Assembly: GCA_934597175.1 (NCBI GenBank)
Contig: CAKTQR010000002.1
Location: forward strand, 1-64,000
Source of the DNA: an uncultured Oscillospiraceae bacterium
GTDB lineage: Bacteria; Bacillota; Clostridia; Oscillospirales; Oscillospiraceae
Direction of reading: 5' to 3'
DNA: 64,000 bases
The position numbers were made by a program, and so were the translations under genes. The stretch's first letter is position 1, and each line of letters begins with the position of its first letter. A model generated the notes under the pieces. That model saw only the letters and a list, made by a program, of their open reading frames with translations, was not told where the DNA came from and ran no database searches. Positions 17,854 to 26,341 of this stretch are shown piece after piece.

Positions 17854-17886
17854 AAAGAAAAAACCGCCCATGGCGGTTTTTCTTTT
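17854..17886. terminator. Bidirectional terminator for pepD and rnpB
   Basis: Stem AAACCGCC/GGCGGTTT extended by A/T pairs with T-runs on both strands. It serves the pepD operon on the plus strand and rnpB arriving from the minus strand. Confidence 0.88.
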
Positions 17887-17887
17887 G

Positions 17888-18230
17888 ATGAGTGGGTCTA
17901 TAAGCCGGGTTCTGTCTTAAACGACCATCTATCTAATCCTGCCGTTGCCGACAGGCTTTAGCCACCTCCTGAGGACGATCGGGCAGATCATATGTCCTCC
18001 CACGGTGTTGCTCCGGATAGAGTTTACAGCACCGCATCGTCTCCGACCGGCGAGTGAGCTCTTACCTCACTTTTCCACCCTTACCGAGCAAGCTCGGCGG
18101 TATATTTCTGTTGCACTTGTCCGAGGGTCACCCCTGGCGGGCGTTACCCGTTATCCTTGCCCTATGGAGCCCGGACTTTCCTCACGCACTTTTTTTCAAA
18201 ATGTGCCCGCGGTCGTTCGGCCCACTCAAG
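17888..18230 (-). ncRNA. rnpB: RNase P RNA, A-type
   Basis: On the minus strand the region contains the universally conserved RNase P RNA blocks: GAGGAAAGTCCGGGCT near the 5' end (plus 18166-18181 region) and GACAGAACCCGGCTTAT at the 3' end (about 17898-17914). Between them are the GGTAA/ACAGAAA segments typical of the catalytic RNA that matures tRNA 5' ends. Length about 343 nt. It has its own promoter (18236-18264) and terminator. Exact ends are estimated from the promoter and terminator. Confidence 0.95.
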
Positions 18231-18235
18231 TGGAT

Positions 18236-18264
18236 ATTTTAAACATGAAAGCGGCACAAGTCAA
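18236..18264 (-). promoter_or_regulatory. rnpB promoter
   Basis: On the minus strand TTGACT (18264-18259) and TAAAAT (18241-18236) are separated by 17 bp, giving a start near 18229, just where the RNase P RNA begins. Confidence 0.8.
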
Positions 18265-18274
18265 TAGAAATTTC

Positions 18275-18303
18275 TTGTTTTTATACGGCGTTGGCTATAT
18301 AAT
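18275..18303 (+). promoter_or_regulatory. murD promoter
   Basis: TTGTTT (18275-18280) and TATAAT (18298-18303) with a 17-bp spacer, divergent from the rnpB promoter. Confidence 0.75.
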
Positions 18304-18327
18304 AATAAAGATTTGGAGGGTCATGAC

Positions 18328-19704
18328 ATGACTTTGAATGAATATATAAACTCAATTAAAGATAAACGCATCTGCGTTATCGGCATTGGTGTGAGCAATA
18401 AGCCGCTGATAGAAAAGCTTCTCAAAGCCGGCTGCGATGTGACCGCCTGCGATAAGCGCAGTGCCGAGCAGCTTGGCGAGGACTATTCGAGACTGCATTC
18501 GCTCGGGGTAAAGTTTTCGCTTGGTGACAGCTATCTTGAAAACTTAGACTATGATGTCATTTTCCGCACCCCCGGCTTGATGCCATTTGACGAGCATTTG
18601 ACCAAGGCTGCCGCAAACGGTGCGGTCGTAACCTCGGAGATGGAAGTTTTCTTTAAGCTCTGCCCGTGCAGGATAATTGCGGTCACAGGCAGCGACGGCA
18701 AGACCACGACGACGACCATAATCTCCGAGCTTTTGAAAGCGCAGGGCTGCGAAGTCCACCTCGGCGGTAATATAGGTCATCCCTTGCTCTGCGAGGTCAA
18801 CGGCATGAAGCCGGAGGACTTTGCAGTGCTTGAGCTCAGCTCGTTCCAACTGCACAGCATGGTCTGCAAGCCCGATGTTGCGGTCATTACGAATATCTCA
18901 CCTAACCACCTTGATAAGCACAAGGATTATCAGGATTACATCGACGCAAAAAGCTCGATCTTCACCCGTCAGGATAGCTCCGACAGGCTTGTTCTAAACA
19001 GCGAAAATGAGTATTCACCCTACTATGCGGGTATGACAAAGTCGGCAATTTCTTATTTCAGCAGAGTGAAAATGCCCGAAAACGGCGTTTACAGTGAGGA
19101 CGGCATCGTCTACCGTGTCCACGACGGCGTTCGGGCGCAGCTCATGCATGCCGACGACATTAAGCTTCCGGGTACGCATAACCTTGAAAATTACATGGCA
19201 GCCTTTGCAGCTACCGACGGGCTTGTCTCTGATGAGACCTGCATCAAGGTCGCAAAGGAGTTCTCCGGCGTTGAGCATCGGTTGGAGCAGGTGCGCATAA
19301 AAGACGGCGTTACCTATATAAATGACTCCATCGGCACGAGCCCCAGCCGCACCGCCGCAGGGCTTCACGCCCTGAAAACAAAGCCCATTCTCATTGCCGG
19401 CGGCTACGATAAGCACATACCGTTTGACTCGCTCGGTGATGAAATTTGCCTGCATACCAAGGCGCTCTTCCTCACGGGTGCGACCTCCGAGAAGATAGAA
19501 CAGGCTGTAAAAGCCTCGAAGTACTACACCGAGGACTTTAAAATGGTCACGATTGACGATTTTAAGCAGGCCGTTTTGGCTGCCGCCGACTATGCGCAGT
19601 TGGGCGATATCGTCCTTTTGTCCCCGGCGTGCGCTGCGTTTGACAAGTTCAAAAACTTTATGGAGCGCGGCAAATACTTTAAGCAGATAATTATGGAGCT
19701 TTGA
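18328..19704 (+). CDS. murD: UDP-N-acetylmuramoylalanine-D-glutamate ligase
   Basis: A 458-aa Mur ligase adding D-Glu to UDP-MurNAc-L-Ala in peptidoglycan precursor synthesis. The ATP loop is GSDGKTTTTTI at about residue 122, followed by LELSSFQLHSM and NISPNHLDKHKDYQDY, and the C-terminal domain with NDSIGTSPSRTAAGL and LLSPACAAFDKFKNFMERG, the classic MurD ending. The start is the ATG at 18328, seven bases after GGAGGG; the upstream TTG at 18313 precedes that site. It lies outside a dcw cluster, next to rnpB. Confidence 0.95.
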   Translation: MTLNEYINSIKDKRICVIGIGVSNKPLIEKLLKAGCDVTACDKRSAEQLGEDYSRLHSLGVKFSLGDSYLENLDYDVIFRTPGLMPFDEHLTKAAANGAVVTSEMEVFFKLCPCRIIAVTGSDGKTTTTTIISELLKAQGCEVHLGGNIGHPLLCEVNGMKPEDFAVLELSSFQLHSMVCKPDVAVITNISPNHLDKHKDYQDYIDAKSSIFTRQDSSDRLVLNSENEYSPYYAGMTKSAISYFSRVKMPENGVYSEDGIVYRVHDGVRAQLMHADDIKLPGTHNLENYMAAFAATDGLVSDETCIKVAKEFSGVEHRLEQVRIKDGVTYINDSIGTSPSRTAAGLHALKTKPILIAGGYDKHIPFDSLGDEICLHTKALFLTGATSEKIEQAVKASKYYTEDFKMVTIDDFKQAVLAAADYAQLGDIVLLSPACAAFDKFKNFMERGKYFKQIIMEL

Positions 19705-19705
19705 T

Positions 19706-20956
19706 ATGAAATTCAGTGATATGAAGCCGCAGGTGTTCGCACTTGCACAGGAAGCCGAAAACGAGATAAGACCGCAGTTTGAGCGGATCAACCGTATTGC
19801 GCAGCAAAACACGCTCAAGGTCATGCAGGCTTTTCAAGATAACAAGGTGTCCGACTCCTGCTTTGCCGGAACGACAGGCTACGGTTACGACGATGTCGGC
19901 AGGGAAGTGCTCGATAAGGTATATGCACAAATTTTCTGCACGGAAGCTGCGCTTGTCCGCATCGGCTTTGTAAACGGCACTCATGCGCTGTCAACGGCGC
20001 TGTTTGCCATGCTCAAGCCCGGCGATACGCTGCTTTCGGCAACGGGACTTCCTTACGATACGCTGCGAAATGCCATCGGCATCGAGGGCGACTGCCACGG
20101 CTCGCTTAAGTTTTACGGCATTAACTATTCGCAGGTCGAGCTCAAGCCCGACGGCAGCCCCGATATAGAGGCGATAAAAAAAGCGGCGGCGGACAAAAGC
20201 GTCACGGCCGTGCTTATCCAGCGCTCCCGTGGCTACGACGACAGACCTGCATTTTCCGCCGAGCAGATAGGTGAGATCGTCCGAGCAGTAAAGGAAGTTG
20301 ACCCGACTATAAATGTCATGGTCGATAACTGCTACGGCGAATTTACCGGTGAGCACGAGCCGACGGAATACGGTGTTGACCTTATGGCGGGCTCGCTCAT
20401 CAAAAACCCGGGCGGCGGCTTAGCGCCCACCGGCGGATATGTTGTCGGCAAAGCGGAGCTTGTGGAAAGAGCTGCAATGCGCCTTACGACCCCGGGCATC
20501 GGCGGCGAATGTGGTGCAACGCTCGGTAACAACAGACTGCTGTTCCAAGGTCTGTTCATGGCACCGCACACTGTTGCGCAGGCTCTTAAGACTGCAACCT
20601 TCTGCGCTGCAATGATGCACAAGATCGGCTTTGAGACATCACCCGCTCCCGATGAGGTAAGAAGCGACATCATTCAGATGGTGACGCTCAAAACCGCCGA
20701 TAATATGAAAAAGTTCTGCAAGGGCATACAGAGCGGCGCTCCGGTCGACTCGTATGTTACGCCCGAGCCGTGGCAGATGCCCGGATATAACTGCCCTGTT
20801 ATCATGGCGGCTGGTGCGTTCGTTCAGGGCTCGTCCATTGAGCTATCCGCCGACGGACCTATGAAAGAGCCGTATATCGCATACATGCAGGGCGGCATTA
20901 CCTACGAATCCGGCAAGCTCGGCATAATGATGGCGGTAAATGAAATGCTGGAGTGA
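19706..20956 (+). CDS. Methionine gamma-lyase/YnbB family PLP protein (aluminum resistance-like)
   Basis: A 416-aa PLP-dependent enzyme of PF06838, variously annotated as methionine gamma-lyase family or aluminum resistance protein. Characteristic segments are TGYGYDDVGREVLDKVYA, NGTHALSTALFAMLKPGD, the aspartate/cofactor region MVDNCYGEFTGEHEP, and the predicted PLP lysine in GSLIKNPGGGLAPTGGY near residue 231. The physiological substrate is uncertain. It begins 1 bp after murD, so translation is coupled; the link to cell-wall synthesis is unexplained. Confidence 0.85.
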   Translation: MKFSDMKPQVFALAQEAENEIRPQFERINRIAQQNTLKVMQAFQDNKVSDSCFAGTTGYGYDDVGREVLDKVYAQIFCTEAALVRIGFVNGTHALSTALFAMLKPGDTLLSATGLPYDTLRNAIGIEGDCHGSLKFYGINYSQVELKPDGSPDIEAIKKAAADKSVTAVLIQRSRGYDDRPAFSAEQIGEIVRAVKEVDPTINVMVDNCYGEFTGEHEPTEYGVDLMAGSLIKNPGGGLAPTGGYVVGKAELVERAAMRLTTPGIGGECGATLGNNRLLFQGLFMAPHTVAQALKTATFCAAMMHKIGFETSPAPDEVRSDIIQMVTLKTADNMKKFCKGIQSGAPVDSYVTPEPWQMPGYNCPVIMAAGAFVQGSSIELSADGPMKEPYIAYMQGGITYESGKLGIMMAVNEMLE

Positions 20957-20986
20957 TTTTTAGCATATAATACATGGGGTGGTCTC

Positions 20987-21649
20987 ATGTATTATCGACG
21001 CAGAAGTAAACCCAAGTATACCTTCAGTACCGACGCAAAGAAACCCAAGCCCAAGTCCGGCTTTTTTGCCGTAACGCTTGTTTTGCTGCTCGTTTTGGCG
21101 GCGCTAAGCCTGTTTTTGCGTGACCTGTCAACGAAGATTGCAGTCTCCGACGCCGTTGATATTGTCACGAAAACTGTCAACGACTCTATCAACAAGGTCA
21201 TAGGCGAGGGCGTGTATGGATTTGATTATTTCGTCTCGCTCGTAAAGGACGAAAACGGCGATATTACCGCCATAACGAGCGACATGGCGCATATAAACAC
21301 CTTGTCCACCGAGATACTGAATTCCGTCATCGAATCGACCGAGAATGGGACGATCGAGGTAAAAATTCCGGCAGGCAACCTGACGGGGCTGAACCTTTTG
21401 ATGGGCAAAGGCCCGGATGTCACGGTGAATATCGTCATGCTGACCTCGTCTAAGGTGGATTTTAAAAACGATATCATATCCTCCGGCATCAATCAGTCGA
21501 AGTATCAGCTCATGCTGGAGGTCACGATCGATATCGATGTGCTTGTCCCGTGGGGGACGAAAAGCGCAAGCACCGTCACCGAAGTCATCGTGGCCGATAC
21601 GGTCATCGTCGGCAAAGTGCCCGAAACATATCTGAACATGGAGAAATGA
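20987..21649 (+). CDS. yunB: Sporulation protein YunB
   Basis: A 220-aa YunB-family protein. A basic N-terminus (RRRSKPKYTF) is followed by one transmembrane segment (about residues 25-45, GFFAVTLVLLLVLAALSLFL) and an extracytoplasmic domain with KVIGEGVYGFDYFVSLVKDENGDITAI, typical of the family. YunB of Bacillus is a mother-cell protein needed for efficient sporulation. The gene overlaps nothing and is followed 2 bp later by ligA. Confidence 0.88.
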   Translation: MYYRRRSKPKYTFSTDAKKPKPKSGFFAVTLVLLLVLAALSLFLRDLSTKIAVSDAVDIVTKTVNDSINKVIGEGVYGFDYFVSLVKDENGDITAITSDMAHINTLSTEILNSVIESTENGTIEVKIPAGNLTGLNLLMGKGPDVTVNIVMLTSSKVDFKNDIISSGINQSKYQLMLEVTIDIDVLVPWGTKSASTVTEVIVADTVIVGKVPETYLNMEK

Positions 21650-21651
21650 CT

Positions 21652-23628
21652 ATGGAAATTCAAAAGCAGATAGATGAGCTCCGCAGGGAGATAGAGTATC
21701 ATAACAAGCTTTACTATGTCGATGATGCTCCCGTCATTTCCGATTTTGACTACGATATGCTCATGCAGAGGCTCATTAAGCTTGAGGAGGAGCATCCCGA
21801 GCTTATAACCCCCGACTCGCCTACACAGCGAGTGGGCGGTGCTGCTCTGTCTCAGTTTACGCAGGTGCAGCATCAAGTGCCGCTGGAGAGCTTGAGCGAT
21901 GTCTTTTCGTTCGATGAGCTGAAGGCTTTTGGTGAGAGGATGGATGCCTCGCTCACAGATGAGCACGAATACTGCGTCGAGCCGAAGATCGACGGTCTTT
22001 CCATGTCGCTTGAGTATGAAAACGGCGTTTTTGTGCGTGGAGCTACCCGTGGCAACGGACTTATCGGTGAGGATGTGACCGAAAATCTGCGCACTGTGAG
22101 AAGTCTGCCGCTCCGACTGATCGACGCTCCCGAGAGACTGATAGTTCGTGGCGAGGTCTATATGTCAAAGACCGTGTTCAATGAACTCAATGCCGAGCGA
22201 GAGATAAACGGCGAGCAGCTGCTTGCAAATCCGAGAAACGCCGCTGCCGGATCTATCCGCCAGCTTGACCCGAAGATAGCTGCGCAGCGCAAGCTAGATA
22301 TCGTTTGCTTCAACATGCAGTATACTTCCGGCGAAGCCTATAGAAACCACTCGGAAACGCTTGATGCGCTCAAGCACATGGGCTTTCCGGTTGTGCCGTA
22401 CAAGCTTTATAAGAACATCGACGGCTGCTGCGAGCGAATAGACTGGATAGGGGAGAACAGAGGCGACTTTGCCTACGACATTGACGGTGCGGTCATTAAA
22501 ATTGACTCGCTTGCCCAGCGCAGCCTCCTCGGCAGTACCGCAAAAGCCCCCAGATGGGCGGTGGCTTATAAATATCCTCCCGAGAAGAAAGAAAGCAAAG
22601 TTGTAGACATCGTTGTGCAGGTCGGCAGAACGGGTGTTCTGACTCCGAAAGCTGTCATTGAGCCCGTGCGCCTTGCAGGTACGACCGTGACGAATGCGAC
22701 GCTTCATAATCAGGACAATATAGACAGGCTCGATATCCGCATCGGCGACACCGTTTTAGTGCAGAAGGCAGGGGAGATAATCCCCGAGGTGCTGTCGGTC
22801 AACAAGTCCAAGAGACCGGACGACACCGTTCCCTTTAAGATGCCTGATACCTGCCCCGAGTGCGGCGCTCTGGTCGTTCGTGACGAGGACGGCGCTGCGC
22901 TTAGATGCACGAGCCCCGAGTGTCCGGCGCAGAGGCTGAGAAACCTTGCGCACTTTGCGTCCAGAGAGGCTATGGACATTGACGGCTTGGGCATTTCCGT
23001 GTGCGAGTCGCTTATAAACAACGGCCTTGTCCGAAGCCCGGCGGAGCTGTATTATCTTGATGCTCAATCAGTCGCAGCGCTAGAGCGAATGGGCAAAAAA
23101 TCTGCCGAAAACCTGATAGCCTCAATCGAAAAGAGCAAGCAGGCGGGACTTGCAAAGCTCCTGTGTGCGTTCGGCATCAGGCAGGTCGGACAAAAAGCTG
23201 CCAAGACCCTTGCGCAGCACTTTAAAACGCTTGACAACCTCATGGATGCGACCGAGCTTGAGCTGCTTGCGGTGAACGATATCGGCGCAATTACCGCAGC
23301 TTCCATCAAAGAATGGTTTGAGCTGCCGCAATCGCAGCACCAGATCAAGCTTTTGCGTGAAGCGGGTGTGTCGTTTGAAAGCGTCGACACCGTGAAGGAT
23401 ACTCGTTTTGCAGGGATGACCTTCGTTCTGACAGGTGAGCTTACAAACTACAAGCGTGACGAAGCAGCAGCGATAATCGAAAGCTTTGGCGGCAAGGCAT
23501 CGTCCTCGGTGTCGAAGAAAACGAGCCTCGTCCTTGCCGGAGAAAATGCCGGAAGCAAGCTTCAAAAGGCAAGAGACCTCGGCATTAAAGTTATCGACGA
23601 GACCGAATTTGAAGAAATGATAAAATGA
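21652..23628 (+). CDS. ligA: NAD-dependent DNA ligase
   Basis: A 658-aa LigA in the usual size range. Order: Ia domain, adenylation domain with catalytic KxDG in EPKIDGLSMS (about residue 112), OB fold, C4 zinc finger (CPECGAL...CTSPECPAQR, about residues 400-425), helix-hairpin-helix repeats and a C-terminal BRCT domain (FAGMTFVLTGELTNYKRDEA, about 585 on). The ATG at 21652 is chosen as it starts the conserved IQKQIDELRREIEYHN; the frame opens further upstream inside yunB. It seals nicks in replication and repair. Confidence 0.95.
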   Translation: MEIQKQIDELRREIEYHNKLYYVDDAPVISDFDYDMLMQRLIKLEEEHPELITPDSPTQRVGGAALSQFTQVQHQVPLESLSDVFSFDELKAFGERMDASLTDEHEYCVEPKIDGLSMSLEYENGVFVRGATRGNGLIGEDVTENLRTVRSLPLRLIDAPERLIVRGEVYMSKTVFNELNAEREINGEQLLANPRNAAAGSIRQLDPKIAAQRKLDIVCFNMQYTSGEAYRNHSETLDALKHMGFPVVPYKLYKNIDGCCERIDWIGENRGDFAYDIDGAVIKIDSLAQRSLLGSTAKAPRWAVAYKYPPEKKESKVVDIVVQVGRTGVLTPKAVIEPVRLAGTTVTNATLHNQDNIDRLDIRIGDTVLVQKAGEIIPEVLSVNKSKRPDDTVPFKMPDTCPECGALVVRDEDGAALRCTSPECPAQRLRNLAHFASREAMDIDGLGISVCESLINNGLVRSPAELYYLDAQSVAALERMGKKSAENLIASIEKSKQAGLAKLLCAFGIRQVGQKAAKTLAQHFKTLDNLMDATELELLAVNDIGAITAASIKEWFELPQSQHQIKLLREAGVSFESVDTVKDTRFAGMTFVLTGELTNYKRDEAAAIIESFGGKASSSVSKKTSLVLAGENAGSKLQKARDLGIKVIDETEFEEMIK

Positions 23629-23639
23629 CAAAAAGCCTT

Positions 23640-23910
23640 GGGCGGATATAGACAAGGAGAAATCGGTTTTGACCGGCTCTTTTCCGCCCATACTTCACAA
23701 AAATCTCCGAAAGTATTGCCGGAGATTTGTTGCTTTGCCTGAACGAAAAATAACTCGGTCAAAACTGCTGCGCACCCTGTAAAATTGGATTTTTTCTCGA
23801 GGCAAGGCGAAGCTTGACGGGCATAATGGACATATATGACCTAGAGCTTTAACGCAGCATCGGGGAAAAAGACTTTTTACAGGGCGAATTATCCTTATCT
23901 ATGTCCGCCC
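23640..23910. repeat. 271-bp element with 19-bp inverted ends (MITE-like)
   Basis: Between ligA and cotJ there is no gene. The stretch is bounded by 19-bp imperfect inverted repeats (23640-23658, GGGCGGATATAGACAAGGA, and 23892-23910, 17 of 19 pairing). Inside are a terminator-like hairpin (23701-23728), an inverted pair GTTTTGACCG (near 23667 and 23755) and a 10-bp inverted pair CCCTGTAAAA (about 23776 and 23875). This looks like a nonautonomous, fold-back mobile or repeat element; no target duplication was identified. Confidence 0.45.
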
Positions 23911-23943
23911 ACACGATGGGCTTTCACTTATTTTGTCCTCCGT

Positions 23944-23951
23944 CATATAAT
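23944..23951 (+). promoter_or_regulatory. Possible mother-cell or forespore -10 element upstream of cotJ
   Basis: CATATAAT lies 25 bp upstream of the cotJ start and resembles -10 boxes of sporulation sigma factors. A convincing -35 box was not found, so the assignment is tentative. Confidence 0.3.
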
Positions 23952-23975
23952 GAAGCACAAAGGAGGATACGCTAA

Positions 23976-24413
23976 GTGGATAATAATTGCGATTTTAAGA
24001 ACGGAGCTTTGCCGTCCTGCGCACCGCTGGCAATGGCATATGTGCCGATGCAGGAATGTGTGAAGCCGACATATAATACAGCCGAAGCCCTCACGAGAGG
24101 CACACTTTTCCCGGGACTTGACCTGCCGTTTATGAATATGGTCAATACCGGAGACCTCACCGGAACGCCGCTCGGTGAGCTGATGGCGCTTGATTTTGTT
24201 GCGCATGAGCTTGTGTTGTACCTTGACACACATAGTGAGGACAGTGAAGCGTTCGATATGCTAAAAAACATTCTTGAATTTGCAAGCACAGCCCGAGAGC
24301 GCTATGTCAAGCTATACGGTCCGGTCATGACCAAGGATCTTGCCAGGATGCAGAGCTTTACCTGGCTTAAAAATCCTTGGCCGTGGGACTACAACGCAAA
24401 ATCGGAGGGCTGA
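23976..24413 (+). CDS. cotJB: CotJA-CotJB fusion spore coat protein
   Basis: A 145-aa protein. Residues 1 to about 60 resemble CotJA: YVPMQECVKPTYNTAEALTRGTLFPGLDLPF has the CotJA pattern of a YVP..., Y-x-x-x-EAL-x-x-GTLFP-x-L-x-x-P signature. Residues 62 to the end match CotJB: GELMALDFVAHELVLYLDTH, then YGPVMTKDLARMQSF and the closing NPWPWDY. In Bacillus and most Clostridia these are separate genes. The start is GTG after AAAGGAGGA. CotJC follows after 3 bp. No frame disruption is visible, so the fusion appears genuine. The products are spore coat-associated proteins. Confidence 0.85.
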   Translation: MDNNCDFKNGALPSCAPLAMAYVPMQECVKPTYNTAEALTRGTLFPGLDLPFMNMVNTGDLTGTPLGELMALDFVAHELVLYLDTHSEDSEAFDMLKNILEFASTARERYVKLYGPVMTKDLARMQSFTWLKNPWPWDYNAKSEG

Positions 24414-24416
24414 CAA

Positions 24417-25010
24417 ATGTTTGTATATGAAAAGAAACTGCAATACCCGGTCAAGATCAAAAACCCCAATCCAGCACTGGCAAAATTTATCATAAGTCAG
24501 TATGGCGGTCCCGATGGCGAGCTCGGTGCATCGCTGAGATATCTGAGCCAGCGCTACAGCATGCCTTACCCGGAGCTAAAGGGTTTGCTTACCGATATCG
24601 GCACGGAGGAGCTCGGGCATCTGGAGATGGTCGGCACGATTATCCATCAGCTGACGAGAAAAATGACGCCTGAGGAAATTAAAAAAGCAGGCTTTGAAGC
24701 CTACTTTGTGGATCACACCGCCGGAGTTTACCCGCAGTTTGCCTCCGGCACGCCGTGGACGGCAGCAACGATGCAGGTAAACGGAGATGTCATAACCGAC
24801 CTGCACGAGGATATGGCAGCTGAGCAAAAAGCCCGCACGACATATGACAATATCCTGCGACTGTCCGACGACCCGGATGTTAACGATGTAATAAAATTCT
24901 TGCGTGAAAGGGAAGTAGTCCACTATCAGCGCTTTGGCGAGGGACTGCGAAATGCCCTTGAAAAGCTCGAAAAAAAGAACTTTTACGCCGTAAACCCCGC
25001 ATTTGATTAA
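24417..25010 (+). CDS. cotJC: Spore coat protein CotJC (manganese catalase family)
   Basis: A 197-aa manganese-catalase-like protein. The opening MFVYEKKLQYPVKIKNPNP, the metal-binding helices GTEELGHLEMVGTIIHQL (about residues 62-79) and REREVVHYQRFGEGL (about 163-177) with glutamate and histidine ligands are all present. CotJC homologues are incorporated in the spore coat and may detoxify peroxide. It is translationally close to the CotJA-JB fusion and closes the operon at the terminator at 25011. Confidence 0.93.
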   Translation: MFVYEKKLQYPVKIKNPNPALAKFIISQYGGPDGELGASLRYLSQRYSMPYPELKGLLTDIGTEELGHLEMVGTIIHQLTRKMTPEEIKKAGFEAYFVDHTAGVYPQFASGTPWTAATMQVNGDVITDLHEDMAAEQKARTTYDNILRLSDDPDVNDVIKFLREREVVHYQRFGEGLRNALEKLEKKNFYAVNPAFD

Positions 25011-25048
25011 AAAAACAGTTCCTCGTATAAAACGGGGAACTGTTTTTT
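25011..25048. terminator. Bidirectional terminator between cotJC and the symporter
   Basis: Stem AAAAACAGTTCC with its complement GGAACTGTTTTT, with T-runs on both strands. It separates convergent genes. Confidence 0.88.
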
Positions 25049-25062
25049 CGTTAGAAAGCTTA

Positions 25063-26301
25063 TTACTTGGCAGCGAGCTTTTCCTTGTTCCTGCGCTCGA
25101 CCTTGGAAAGCCACATTGCACAGGTAGCGTCGCCGGTGATGTTAAGAGTTGTACGACCCATGTCGAATAGCTTATCAACGCCGGCAATGATCGCAATACC
25201 CTCAACGGGAAGACCGACCTGCAGAAGGACCATGGATAGCATGATCATGCCTGCACCTGAAACACCGGCAGTGCCGATGGATGCCAGAGTTGCGGTCACG
25301 ACTACCATTGCCATCTGACCGATGGTGAGGTCGATGCCGTAGCAGCAGGCGATAAATACGGTTGCAACAGCCTGATAAATGGCCGTGCCGTCCATATTGA
25401 TGGTAGCGCCGAGAGGCAGAACGAATGAGCTAATCTCAGGCTCTGCACCCATGTCGTTGCAGCACTCAATGTTCACAGGCAGAGTTGCGTTGGATGAGGT
25501 GGTGGTGAATGCGGTGAGCATTGCAGCGGCCATGCCCTTGAAAAACTGTATGGGGCTCATGCCCGCAAGGAACTTGACACTCAGGCTGTAAACAATGACA
25601 AGGTGGAGGATGTAGCCGATATAAGCAACACCGACGACAAGAGCCAGCGAGCCGACGACCTTTGCACCGTTAACGGCGACAACATCAGCCATGAGGCAGA
25701 ATACGCCGATCGGGGTGAGCTTAATGATCATCATGAGGACCTTCATGACGACCTCATCCATGCTGCTTACGATGTCAGCAATCATTTTACCTTTCTCACC
25801 GGCGGCGAGAACGCCTGCACCGAAGAAAATGGCGATGACGATAACGGGCAGCATGTTGGTGTCCACCATGGGCTTGAGCAGGTTATCGGGGAAGATATTA
25901 ACGATAACATCCATGATCTTGGGTGCTTCTGCAGCCTCGTATTTCAGACCATCTGTTATGCTCGAATCGAGAACGGGGAAGAAGCCTTTGAAGCAGTTAA
26001 CGACGACAAGACCAATAACAACGGCAAGTGCCGTGGTGCAAATGTAGTACACAAAGGTCTTTATACCTACACTGCCGACCTTTTTAAGGTCATTAAGGTT
26101 GATAACGCCGCTCATGATAGAGAACAGAACGACAGGGACGACCATGAACTTGAGAAGATTGATGTAGATCGTACCGAAAGGCTTAAGATAATCGGTGGTA
26201 AATGTGCCGCCGACCTTCAGAAAAATGAAGCCGACTACGATACCTGCGACCATGCCGATTATTATCCATGCCGCAAGATTGAGTTTACGCTTTTCCTGCA
26301 T
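25063..26301 (-). CDS. Dicarboxylate/glutamate:cation symporter (DAACS family)
   Basis: A 412-aa integral membrane transporter of the SDF/DAACS family. It has about eight transmembrane helices and re-entrant loops; family landmarks are LLKFMVVPVVLFSIMSGV near residue 48, TTSSNATLPVNIECC (HP1 serine-rich loop, about 290), LPLGATINMDGTAIYQAV (about 318) and ASIGTAGVSGAGMIMLSMVL (HP2). Substrates are glutamate, aspartate or C4-dicarboxylates with Na+ or H+; sequence alone does not decide. The gene is monocistronic, with AGGAGG upstream of the ATG. Confidence 0.9.
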   Translation of the reverse strand: MQEKRKLNLAAWIIIGMVAGIVVGFIFLKVGGTFTTDYLKPFGTIYINLLKFMVVPVVLFSIMSGVINLNDLKKVGSVGIKTFVYYICTTALAVVIGLVVVNCFKGFFPVLDSSITDGLKYEAAEAPKIMDVIVNIFPDNLLKPMVDTNMLPVIVIAIFFGAGVLAAGEKGKMIADIVSSMDEVVMKVLMMIIKLTPIGVFCLMADVVAVNGAKVVGSLALVVGVAYIGYILHLVIVYSLSVKFLAGMSPIQFFKGMAAAMLTAFTTTSSNATLPVNIECCNDMGAEPEISSFVLPLGATINMDGTAIYQAVATVFIACCYGIDLTIGQMAMVVVTATLASIGTAGVSGAGMIMLSMVLLQVGLPVEGIAIIAGVDKLFDMGRTTLNITGDATCAMWLSKVERRNKEKLAAK

Positions 26302-26341
26302 AAAATTCCTCCTAAATTATTCTATTCTTTTAAAATTTGCG

